Of a stretch of 6,532 bases of DNA, positions 1 through 5,343 are shown piece after piece. The stretch spans positions 1 to 6,532 of the forward strand of contig JALNXI010000109.1 in NCBI GenBank assembly GCA_023230425.1. The letters are read 5' to 3'. The notes beneath the pieces were generated by a model. That model searched no databases and was not told the DNA's origin. It worked only from the letters and a program-made list of their open reading frames with translations. Position 1 is the first letter of the stretch; each line of letters begins with the position of its first letter. The stretch is from Methanoculleus sp. Lineage in GTDB: Archaea; Halobacteriota; Methanomicrobia; Methanomicrobiales; Methanoculleaceae. The position numbers and the translations under genes are program-made.

Positions 1-2
1 TC

Positions 3-1295
3 CCGGTCTTCTCCCTCTTCCTCGGGAACGTCCATGCCTTCGAGATGGCCGCGTTCAATCAGTTCCTCCTCATCTTCCTCCTCGGGTTTGCGTGGTTGCG
101 GTGGGGCGGGCTTGATGCCCGGGGGCGGCGGGGGCTTGCCCTCCTCATCGCGTTGAGCATCGGGTCGATGCCGCCCCTCTGTTCCTGGGACGCCCTCGTC
201 TACGGGCCGGCCGTCGCCGCCTTCCTCCTCGCGCTCTGGGCCCGGGAGCGGGACCGCGATGCCCGGACGGCCGTCTTCGCGGTCCCCGCAGTCGCCTTCC
301 TCATCTACCTCCCCTACTACCTCCTCCTCGAGCCTGCGGGCGTGGGCGGGATCGGCTGGGGGTTTCCCCCCACCGACCCGCTCACGTTTCTCGCAATCTG
401 GGGCGGGTTCCTCGCGGTCGTCTACGCTGCCGTCGCCCCGGATATCCGGCGATCTCCCGTTTATATTGGTGTTGCTCTCCCGTTCCTCGCTACCGGCTAC
501 GTCGTCCTCGGGATCATTGCTGTGCCGCTCGCCTACCTGATCCTCCGGCGGGAGCGCTCGTTCCCGGACCTCCTCTGCGTCGCCGGGCTCGCGGTGCTCG
601 CCTCCTGCGAGGTCTTCTACCTCCGGGAGATGCTCGGGGGAGATTACAGCCGGTTCAACACCATCTTCAAGTTCTACTTCGACGCCTGGGTCCTCCTCGG
701 CACCGGCTCCCTCCTCCTCGCTGGGGGGTGGTTTGCCGCCCGGCGCCCGGTCCTCCCGGCTGCTGTCCGGCGGGGTGCGGCGGTCGTCGCGGCCATCGCC
801 CTTATCGCCGCCCCGTTCGCCCTCAACATCGACATCGGCCGGGGCCTCCTCGGGATCGGCTACCCCCCGGCGGGCTACAACACCCTGGACGGACTCGCCT
901 ATCTCGACGCCTCGCGGCCGGGGGAGGCCGCAGCGGTCGGCTACCTCCGGACGCTTGGGGGCGACCACCGGATCGTGGAGGCGGAGAACGGGGATTACGG
1001 CTATTACTCGCGAATCTCGTCCTTCACCGGCATCCCCACAATCCTCGGGCAGATCAGCCACGAACTGACGTGGCGGGGGAACGGCGCGTGGTACGCCGAC
1101 CGCCCGGCGGATATCCGGGCGATCTACGAGGACCCCGGGAGTTCCATCGCGCTCATGGCGAAGTATGATGCGACCCTCCTCTACGTCGGCGAACCCGAGC
1201 GGGAACGCTACGACGTCCGGCTGCCGGACCGGGGGCTTCTCCTGGTCTACGACGAGGGCGGTGTCCAGGTTTACGAGCGGCCAACAGGGATCTGA
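3..1295 (+). CDS. DUF2298 (Chlor_Arch_YYY-type) multi-pass membrane protein, C-terminal part
   Basis: The reading frame is open to the left window edge, so the true start lies upstream; the ATG at 45 is internal. About 430 residues are visible. The first residues (PVFSLFLGNVHAFEM) match the family's loop after an early helix. Many hydrophobic segments follow. A hallmark block at about 610-700 contains an E...YLREM stretch and then RFNTIFKFYFDAW, close to the family's RmNTvFKfY signature. The extracytoplasmic tail carries the other family blocks: TLDGLAYL (~885-905), RISSFTGIPTILG (~1010-1050), HELTWRG (~1060-1080) and a closing KYDATLLYVGEPERERY. DUF2298 proteins are very hydrophobic, usually over 600 residues, and resemble GT-C-type membrane glycosyltransferases, but the reaction is unknown. 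The usual D-L-H-P-H-like loop reads N-V-H-A-F here. Family assignment is confident; function is not known. Confidence 0.9.
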   Translation, partial: PVFSLFLGNVHAFEMAAFNQFLLIFLLGFAWLRWGGLDARGRRGLALLIALSIGSMPPLCSWDALVYGPAVAAFLLALWARERDRDARTAVFAVPAVAFLIYLPYYLLLEPAGVGGIGWGFPPTDPLTFLAIWGGFLAVVYAAVAPDIRRSPVYIGVALPFLATGYVVLGIIAVPLAYLILRRERSFPDLLCVAGLAVLASCEVFYLREMLGGDYSRFNTIFKFYFDAWVLLGTGSLLLAGGWFAARRPVLPAAVRRGAAVVAAIALIAAPFALNIDIGRGLLGIGYPPAGYNTLDGLAYLDASRPGEAAAVGYLRTLGGDHRIVEAENGDYGYYSRISSFTGIPTILGQISHELTWRGNGAWYADRPADIRAIYEDPGSSIALMAKYDATLLYVGEPERERYDVRLPDRGLLLVYDEGGVQVYERPTGI

Positions 1296-1316
1296 CATCA
1301 TAGTGTTGGTCATTGT

Positions 1317-1339
1317 CCCGGCCGGGTAACGTTTATATG
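1317..1339 (+). promoter_or_regulatory. TATA-box promoter of the cupredoxin gene with adjacent palindrome
   Basis: TTTATATG at 1332-1339 is a good archaeal TATA box in otherwise GC-rich DNA. A start about 25-27 bases downstream would fall near 1361, almost exactly on the ATG at 1362, which predicts a leaderless or near-leaderless transcript. A perfect 10-bp palindrome (cccggccggg, 1317-1326) lies just upstream of the box. It could be an operator, but short GC palindromes are common in such DNA. Confidence 0.65.
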
Positions 1340-1361
1340 CCCTGGGCCCCGGGTGGGGCTC

Positions 1362-1427
1362 ATGGCGCAAGCAACCGTAACCATGGCATCCTCCCTGGTG
1401 AACGCCACCGCGGGGGTGCAGACGTGA
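1362..1427 (+). CDS. Short leader ORF or frameshifted 5' end of the cupredoxin gene
   Basis: The ATG at 1362 sits at the predicted transcription start. It opens 21 codons (MAQATVTMASSLVNATAGVQ plus T) ending in TGA at 1425-1427. The TGA overlaps the GTG at 1424 as GTGA, the geometry of translational coupling. The peptide is rich in Ala, Thr, Val and Ser and resembles the low-complexity linker that often precedes a cupredoxin domain; it is not a hydrophobic signal peptide. One extra G in the GGGGG run at 1412-1416 would fuse this frame to the cupredoxin and give one 131-residue protein starting at this ATG. The sequence alone cannot separate a true leader ORF from a mutation or a sequencing error. 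Confidence 0.4.
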   Translation: MAQATVTMASSLVNATAGVQT

Positions 1428-1756
1428 GCCCGAAGGTGACCACGGCTCCACCGCCCCGTGCTGCCGGGAGCGTGACCGTCGAGATCGCGGCCGAGAACAT
1501 GGCCTTCGACACGAGCACGATCACCGTTCCGGCGGGTGCGGAGGTGACCATGAACTTCGACAACCGGGATGACGGCATCCCGCACAATGTCGCGGTCTAC
1601 ACGGACTCCTCCGCGGCTAAAGAGATCTTCGTGGGCGATATCATCGCCGGTCCGGAACGGGCGACTTACACCTTCACGGCGCCCGAGCCCCCCGGGACCT
1701 ACTTCTTCCGGTGCGACGTCCACCCGTTCATGAACGGGGCGTTCATCGTGACATAG
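1424..1756 (+). CDS. Cupredoxin-domain (amicyanin/plastocyanin-like) blue copper protein
   Basis: From the GTG at 1424 this gives 110 residues that are nearly all one cupredoxin fold. The predicted type-1 copper ligands are His54 (IPHNVAVY), Cys97, His100 and Met103 in RCDVHPFMNG. The C-x2-H-x2-M spacing is that of amicyanin rather than the C-x2-H-x4-M of plastocyanin. Such proteins carry single electrons or bind copper outside the cytoplasm. A Thr/Pro-rich linker (TTAPPP) precedes the domain, yet no signal peptide or lipobox is visible in any frame upstream. The start is uncertain. GTG 1424 has a G-rich stretch before it (gggggtg) and overlaps the TGA of the short frame from 1362. In-frame ATG 1337 overlaps the TATA box, and TTG 1313 lies upstream of it, so both are unlikely. 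A frameshift from ATG 1362 is the main alternative. Confidence 0.8.
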   Translation: MSPKVTTAPPPRAAGSVTVEIAAENMAFDTSTITVPAGAEVTMNFDNRDDGIPHNVAVYTDSSAAKEIFVGDIIAGPERATYTFTAPEPPGTYFFRCDVHPFMNGAFIVT

Positions 1757-1766
1757 AGGGACAAGA

Positions 1767-1784
1767 TTCCTCTATTCTCTTGAT
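1767..1784 (+). terminator. Possible pyrimidine-rich terminator after the cupredoxin gene
   Basis: The 28-bp gap between the convergent cupredoxin and acyltransferase genes contains attcctctattctctt on the + strand. Archaeal RNA polymerase can stop at T-rich tracts without a hairpin. The tract is interrupted by C, so support is weak. Confidence 0.25.
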
Positions 1785-2663
1785 CTAACCTGGTGCTGCC
1801 TTTCCCGAAAGGAGGCTCCTGATATGCGCGTCGTACGCTTTCTGCACACCGTAGGATACCCCGAAGAGTGCCGGGACGACCATGTACATCACCGCATCGT
1901 GAAGGTACCAGGCCGGAGACAGTCTCCCCATAAATGCGGCCGATACCGCGAACGCGGGCATGTGAAAGAGGTACACGCAGTAGGAGGCGTACGCCGCTGC
2001 CGTAACCCCGGCTCCCCGTCCCGCGAACCTTGTTTCAAACCGGGAGAACCTGATACCCGATCGGGCGGCGACGATGCCCGCGATGAAGAAGACGTAGTAC
2101 TGGAGGAGGCGGAGATCGACGATGTTGAGGAGGAAGTGCAGAACCGCGAGAAGGGCGAAGATGCCTCCAGAGATGAGGATTATACCCCTCGCCGACCGTT
2201 CAGGCGCCACGATGACCGGGTAGAGGAGGTAGAGCACCATGATGAATCCGACAAACCAGAGCGTGAAGACCGGATCTGCAAACGCCGGTGCCAGCAGCAC
2301 CTGCAGGCAGAGGACGTTGATCGCCCACTCGGCGGGCGGGAGTTCCAGCGGGGGGTCGAGCCTGAGAACCTGAAAACAGACGAAGAACGCCGCCAGTGCG
2401 GCAAGGTAGAGCGGGTAGACCCGGAGCACCCGTTTTTTGTAGAACCCGATAACATCCTCCCGGGTTCCCATCGCACTGTTGCTTGCGTGGATCGTATACC
2501 CGGATGCGAACGTGAACCCGGCCAGCGCCAGGAACGAGAGGAGTGCGATGAGGTCGTGACAGCCGGCGATGGGATGATGCAGGAGGTAGTTATAGAGATG
2601 GATGAAGACGATCAGGATGATCGCGGCTGCCTTAACGCTGTCAAGGATGAGTATCCGGCTCAT
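1785..2663 (-). CDS. Acyltransferase family 3 membrane protein
   Basis: This 292-residue integral membrane protein of the Acyl_transf_3 (OafA/WecH-like) family transfers acyl groups, typically to sugars or other envelope molecules. Visible hallmarks are D8 and H22 in the first helix (LDSVKAAAIILIVFIH), a fairly conserved FASGY loop at about 52-56, the basic KKRVLRVYPLY motif at 76-86, and a late helix with YCVYLFHMPAF. About eight to ten hydrophobic segments follow one another. It is shorter than many members (about 330-400 residues) but ends naturally after the last helix with a basic tail, so truncation need not be assumed. The start is supported by a GGGAGGGG Shine-Dalgarno-like run just upstream. 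It lies 54 bp downstream of the UbiA gene on the same strand, so co-transcription is likely. The acyl donor and acceptor are unknown. Confidence 0.87.
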   Translation of the reverse strand: MSRILILDSVKAAAIILIVFIHLYNYLLHHPIAGCHDLIALLSFLALAGFTFASGYTIHASNSAMGTREDVIGFYKKRVLRVYPLYLAALAAFFVCFQVLRLDPPLELPPAEWAINVLCLQVLLAPAFADPVFTLWFVGFIMVLYLLYPVIVAPERSARGIILISGGIFALLAVLHFLLNIVDLRLLQYYVFFIAGIVAARSGIRFSRFETRFAGRGAGVTAAAYASYCVYLFHMPAFAVSAAFMGRLSPAWYLHDAVMYMVVPALFGVSYGVQKAYDAHIRSLLSGKAAPG

Positions 2664-2685
2664 GACCCCTCCCGAAGAAGGGGTC
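2664..2685 (-). promoter_or_regulatory. Hairpin covering the acyltransferase ribosome-binding site
   Basis: Immediately upstream of the ATG, gacccc (2664-2669) can pair perfectly with ggggtc (2680-2685), leaving a 10-base loop. On the mRNA the start-proximal arm is part of the GGGAGGGG Shine-Dalgarno run, so folding would partly hide the ribosome-binding site. This could tune expression of the second gene in the pair. It is a structural inference only. Confidence 0.35.
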
Positions 2686-2717
2686 GCGGGATCGGAGGAT
2701 TAGGTTTTCGGTTTGGG

Positions 2718-3611
2718 TCAGAGAACAGCGGCCGCAATGATTGCCGCCGCGTAGACGACCACGGTCGCATGGATGAGCGGGAGCGCCCGCATCGCGGCAC
2801 CCGGGCTCTTCCCCCGGAGGATGATGTAGTTTGCCAGCCCGAGGAGGATGAGTCCCACGGCGAACCCCGCGAGCGCGACGGGGCCGAGGGTGAGGCCGAA
2901 GACGAACGCCATCACGGCGTGGACGGCCGAGAAGCCGAGGGTCCAGGCGGCCGCCCCCTCCATGCCGTAGAGGACCGGGACGGTCGCCATCCCCCGGGCG
3001 CGGTCGTTTGCGATATCGGCTATGTCGTTTGCCGCGAGATGCGCGAGCGTCCAGGGGTAGAAGAAGAGGAAGAAGAGGAGGGCGGTCGCGTCGGGGCTGC
3101 CGTGGACGAGGTAGCCGGCGACGGGGAAGAGGGCGAAATCCGTCCGCCCAATCACCTGGGCGAGCGGGAGGGTCTGGCGTCGCTTCTTCGTCTGGTAGAA
3201 GTACTCGACCAGGTATGAGTAGCCCATGATGCCGAGGACGTAGAGGTTGTGCGGCGCAGGGAGGGTTATGGCGATGGCGGCCGCAGACCCGGCGAGGGCG
3301 AGGAAGACCGCGAAGGCCGCCCGGGGAGAGATCCGGCCGGCCGGTATCGGCCGCCCTGCAACCGGCCGCCAGTAGCGGGTGAGCGACCCGTTGATGTCCC
3401 GCCGGTCATACTCCCGGTCGACGTAGTCGTTTAAGACGAGCCCGGCCTCGAACCCGAGGAGGCCGATGAGCGCCGCCCGGCCGACGAGACCCCACGAGAA
3501 CCCGCCGTAGTTCTGGAATGCGAGGGCGAGCCCCGAGCAGAAGAGCAGGGGCCAGACGAAGAAGAAGTGGGCGCGGGTCAGGTCGGCGAGCGCGGCAAGG
3601 GTCTCTCTCAT
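2718..3611 (-). CDS. UbiA-family prenyltransferase
   Basis: This 297-residue membrane protein has both aspartate-rich motifs of the UbiA superfamily: N61-D62-x2-D65-x3-D69 (NDYVDREYD) and N195-D196-x2-D199-x3-D203 (NDIADIAND). These bind the Mg-diphosphate of the prenyl donor. A Y-x3-K element (Y139QTKK) lies between them, as expected. About eight to nine hydrophobic helices and a length near the family norm of 280-300 indicate an intact enzyme. Archaeal members make ether lipids (digeranylgeranylglyceryl phosphate), quinone-like compounds or other prenylated products. The N-terminus (LTRAHFFFVWPLLF) does not let me choose, so I stop at family level. The ATG at 3611 has no clear Shine-Dalgarno. 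The acyltransferase gene follows 54 bp downstream, suggesting a two-gene lipid- or envelope-related unit. Confidence 0.9.
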   Translation of the reverse strand: MRETLAALADLTRAHFFFVWPLLFCSGLALAFQNYGGFSWGLVGRAALIGLLGFEAGLVLNDYVDREYDRRDINGSLTRYWRPVAGRPIPAGRISPRAAFAVFLALAGSAAAIAITLPAPHNLYVLGIMGYSYLVEYFYQTKKRRQTLPLAQVIGRTDFALFPVAGYLVHGSPDATALLFFLFFYPWTLAHLAANDIADIANDRARGMATVPVLYGMEGAAAWTLGFSAVHAVMAFVFGLTLGPVALAGFAVGLILLGLANYIILRGKSPGAAMRALPLIHATVVVYAAAIIAAAVL

Positions 3612-3825
3612 GGTGGTATGTGACGGGTTATACGGCCGTGCTCAAAAAAGGTTGCAGGTCCCACCCGAACCCATTATATCCGAAACAGTTTCGGGTGAAT
3701 CTCATCCCTCCCGAAGACCTTACCGGGTATGTGGCAATCATGAGACCAAATGACGGAGATACTTCGTTGCAGAGAGACGCTTCCCGGAGAGAGGGCCGAA
3801 GGCCCCGCTTTCGGGAGGGATCGGG
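3612..3825. other. Intergenic region with a 12-bp inverted repeat
   Basis: No convincing gene is seen here. The stretch holds the UbiA promoter, a run of six A at about 3644-3649, and a perfect 12-bp inverted repeat: atccctcccgaa at 3704-3715 and ttcgggagggat at 3810-3821, 94 bases apart. The right arm contains the Shine-Dalgarno-like run of the small ORF that begins at 3826. The core TTCGGGAGGG also occurs in the acyltransferase leader (- strand, 2667-2676). Confidence 0.5.
3673..3679 (-). promoter_or_regulatory. TATA-like box upstream of the UbiA gene
   Basis: ATATAAT on the - strand is the best A/T-rich box upstream of the UbiA start. It predicts transcription from about 3650 and a leader of roughly 38 bases. 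A second, weaker box (gtataac, about 3628-3634) lies too close to the ATG to fit well. The same AT stretch could also read as a box on the + strand. Confidence 0.45.
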
Positions 3826-3939
3826 ATGAGCAGCGGCGCGTCGATCCGCGGCACCCGGGACCCGGAGGCAGTCCAGGAGTTCATCCGACGACTTTCTGGA
3901 TCGGATCCGGAGAGGCGGGAAGAGCGCCGGCCCGGGTAG
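3826..3939 (+). CDS. Possible small protein, 37 residues
   Basis: ATG 3826 opens 37 codons ending at TAG 3937-3939. A strong GGGAGGG Shine-Dalgarno-like run (3813-3819) lies six bases before the start. Most codons end in G or C, as in the neighbouring genes. The peptide is charged, with a likely amphipathic helix (DPEAVQEFIRRLSGSDPERR) and an Arg-rich tail. The D-P-E-A-V...L...D-P-E-R pattern loosely resembles one HEAT-type repeat, so it may be a very small protein or a leftover of a larger one. No function can be assigned. Length alone would not distinguish it from chance; the ribosome site is the main support. Confidence 0.4.
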   Translation: MSSGASIRGTRDPEAVQEFIRRLSGSDPERREERRPG

Positions 3940-4089
3940 CCCGTGCTCCCGCCCGGTTTTGGTTTTCGCGGCGAACCGAACACTTTCATCGGTTTCCGGG
4001 CAAAACCGAAGAGAATGCGGGGAGGATACATGCTTCCCGAATGACACAGTAGATATGTGGCGGCAGCGTCCGTCAGGAGCTGAAAAGAG

Positions 4090-4281
4090 ATGAATCCGCA
4101 GGAAGCGACCACGCAAAGAGCCGGAATGCCCCGGCAGGCGTTCGCCGTGATCGCACGGCTCGACGCGGACGACGACCGCCCGGCAGCCTCCGGGTGGGAG
4201 GTCCTCCGGATCGTTCCCCGCGAGGGAACCGTCCCGGTGCCGATCAGCGGTGCCCGGGTCCGGGGAGGTGATCCCGTGTAG
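4090..4281 (+). CDS. Hypothetical protein, 63 residues
   Basis: This frame runs from ATG 4090 to TAG 4279-4281. AGGAGCTGA at about 4074-4082 is a near match to the archaeal Shine-Dalgarno GGAGGTGA, with slightly long spacing. From about codon 15 nearly every codon ends in G or C, in the style of the real genes here. The peptide has a plausible folded pattern, with short beta-like segments (FAVIARLD, WEVLRIVP, TVPVPI) separated by a DDDRPAASG loop. There is no membrane segment, signal peptide or recognised motif. It stands alone between the UbiA region and the insertion-sequence debris, with no clear TATA box upstream. It could be a genuine small cytoplasmic protein or the tail of a decayed gene. 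Confidence 0.45.
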   Translation: MNPQEATTQRAGMPRQAFAVIARLDADDDRPAASGWEVLRIVPREGTVPVPISGARVRGGDPV

Positions 4282-4417
4282 CCTTCCGCTGAAATCTAGC
4301 ATTCTCCCGGATCTTTTCAATCGTGCCATGAGGGAGGATGGAAACACTATGGTAAGCCTCACTTCCACACAACGTACCAGATCAATAGCGTCGGGGATAC
4401 CACACCCCCTCCTTTAG
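4282..4417. other. Gene-poor stretch before the insertion-sequence debris
   Basis: A short T-rich run (gatcttttc, about 4310-4318) follows the 63-codon ORF and might end its transcript. A 29-codon + strand frame from ATG 4328 has purine-rich sequence near it but no coding-like composition. The bases from about 4349 to 4417 are less GC-rich than the genes around them. They end in a cctccttta run that leads into the hairpin at 4418-4439. Confidence 0.4.
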
Positions 4418-4439
4418 GGCAGGGATTAGCCACCCTGCC
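4418..4439. repeat. Perfect 7-bp hairpin, possible insertion-sequence end
   Basis: ggcaggg (4418-4424) and ccctgcc (4433-4439) form a perfect 7-bp stem with an 8-base loop. On the - strand the same ccctgcc arm is followed by ctaaaggaggggg, so an alternative stem-loop with a TAAA-containing loop can form. Overlapping hairpins with CCC...TAAA...GGG are reminiscent of the subterminal ends of IS200/IS605-type elements, which end in hairpins rather than inverted repeats. The adjoining - strand frame has its TAA (4426-4428) inside the loop. A transcription terminator is an alternative reading. Confidence 0.4.
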
Positions 4440-4736
4440 GTTCTTTGAACTCAATGTCGTTTTGGGGTTTCGTGATCACGTAATTCAGTCGGGTCAGGAG
4501 GGCAATCTCACTGCGCTCCCGCCGGTGCAGATTTTTGTCGTCAAGAAGAACACCGTTTCCGGACGGTGCGCCTCCTCGTAGCATTCACGGCGGATCACGA
4601 GATGCCAGAGCAGGCGGAGTATCTTGTGGGCAGACGTGACAATTGCTTTGAGGTAGCCGATCCGCCGTTTTAACATGCGGGCGCGGCAGGAGACCGGCTC
4701 AAGTCTCGTTATTGAGGCCGGTAAACAGCGATCCAT
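4426..4736 (-). pseudogene. Degraded IS110-type transposase, C-terminal fragment
   Basis: Read on the - strand, 4736 to about 4570 gives a peptide with CRARMLKRRIGYLKAIVTSA followed by HKILRLLWHLVIRRECYEE. This resembles the C-terminal end of IS110/IS116/IS902 transposases (Transposase_20), where a basic L-x2-R-x-G-x-x-K-A-I segment is followed by A-H-K-x-L and a conserved Tyr. Near 4575 the frame must shift by one base to continue through NLHRRERSEIALLTRLNYVI to a TAA at 4426-4428. The N-terminal RuvC-like catalytic half is absent, and upstream sequence (4737-4836) is scrambled with stops. This is a dead remnant. The family call rests on a short region and is moderate. Confidence 0.5.
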
Positions 4737-4836
4737 GCATGGGTGGCGGACGCAGTTCTCTTGCTGCTACCCGGCCCCGACATCCCCGGTGGTAGCGAGT
4801 TCGGGCCCTCCGGCGAGGAAAGTGGAGAGCGACCGC

Positions 4837-5295
4837 TCAGAGGTTCATCGTTGCCATGGTCTCTCGCCGGAGTTTCGGGTGCCCTCCTTGATCTCCCCGG
4901 CGTCTGTGCCGATGCAGGTCAGGGGTGGGTTCCCTCCCGGGCATCTGCCTGACCCCAGCCCGCAGGTCTTTCAGGCTGCATTTGGCGGCAATAATGAACG
5001 AGATCCGCCGGTCAAGCATCTCCATCAGGTTATCCTGGCAGAAGAACCCCCGATCTATGATAGCGGTGTAGTCGGTGACCCCGTAGGCTGCGAGTTCGGT
5101 GAGGGTGGCGACATCGGTGATGCTGCCCGGGTAGAGATCTTACATCACCGGGATGCCGAGATCCGTGTCCATGATCAGGGAGAGGTTGATCCGGGGCAGA
5201 GCCAGACCGTCCCGGCAGCCACGGGGGCGGCGCCCGGGTGGGTGGTCCCGCTCCTTGCGGTGCGTTCCGGTTGGCGGTGAGGGCGGGGGGATGGG
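4837..5295 (-). pseudogene. Degraded IS4/IS1634-type DDE transposase core
   Basis: One - strand frame from 5295 to 4837 reads: LALPRINLSLIMDTDLGIPV, an in-frame TAA (5140-5142), DLYPGSITDVATLTELAAYG, then DYTAIIDRGFFCQDNLMEML followed by DRRISFIIAAKCSLKDL. This follows the family order: LPQINLGL, the P-V-x-Y region, PGSI-x-DV-x-TL, and the second catalytic Asp in the I-D-R-G-F-F signature. The TAA replaces an expected Tyr codon (a TAC-to-TAA change would explain it). The first catalytic Asp region and the Y-R-E C-terminal part are missing or unrecognisable, and another stop lies at 5296-5298. The copy cannot make active enzyme. It lies beside the IS110-like fragment in the same orientation, so the locus has collected at least two insertions. 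Confidence 0.75.
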
Positions 5296-5343
5296 TCATC
5301 TCCGTCCGGGATGCCTGCCGGAGAAGGACCATCAAACCGCTCT

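Noticed and set aside
1310..1723. A 137-codon - strand frame opposite the cupredoxin gene
   Set aside because: It is the antisense of a gene with intact copper ligands and has no recognisable features of its own.
1824..3218. A 464-codon open frame on the + strand, antisense to the acyltransferase and UbiA genes
   Set aside because: Its product is a featureless, highly charged Arg/Glu/Asp-rich chain, as expected from the antisense of hydrophobic GC-rich genes. The - strand frames carry clear family motifs.
3954..4008. An 8-bp inverted repeat (cggttttg and caaaaccg)
   Set aside because: The arms are short and 39 bases apart, with no adjacent gene or element boundary to give them meaning.
3628..4368. 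A 246-codon open frame on the - strand upstream of the UbiA gene
   Set aside because: The product is Ser/Arg/Pro/Gly-rich with no domain-like pattern, runs across the UbiA promoter, and has codon use unlike the real genes. High GC makes long chance frames common.
4328..4417. A 29-codon + strand frame with a purine-rich stretch near its start
   Set aside because: Its codon use is not like that of the neighbours and it ends at the edge of a likely insertion-sequence end; nothing beyond an open frame supports it.
4675..5280. A 201-codon + strand frame over the transposase debris
   Set aside because: The opposite strand shows recognisable IS4/IS1634 transposase blocks in order; the + strand product has no recognisable pattern.
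5305..5322. A 5-bp stem (tccgg/ccgga) downstream of the DUF2149 gene as a terminator
   Set aside because: The stem is short, GC-rich DNA yields many such stems, and no T-run follows on the - strand.
3612..5343. tRNA, rRNA or CRISPR array in the gene-poor region
   Set aside because: No cloverleaf-like pattern, rRNA-like sequence or regularly spaced repeats were seen on reading both strands.
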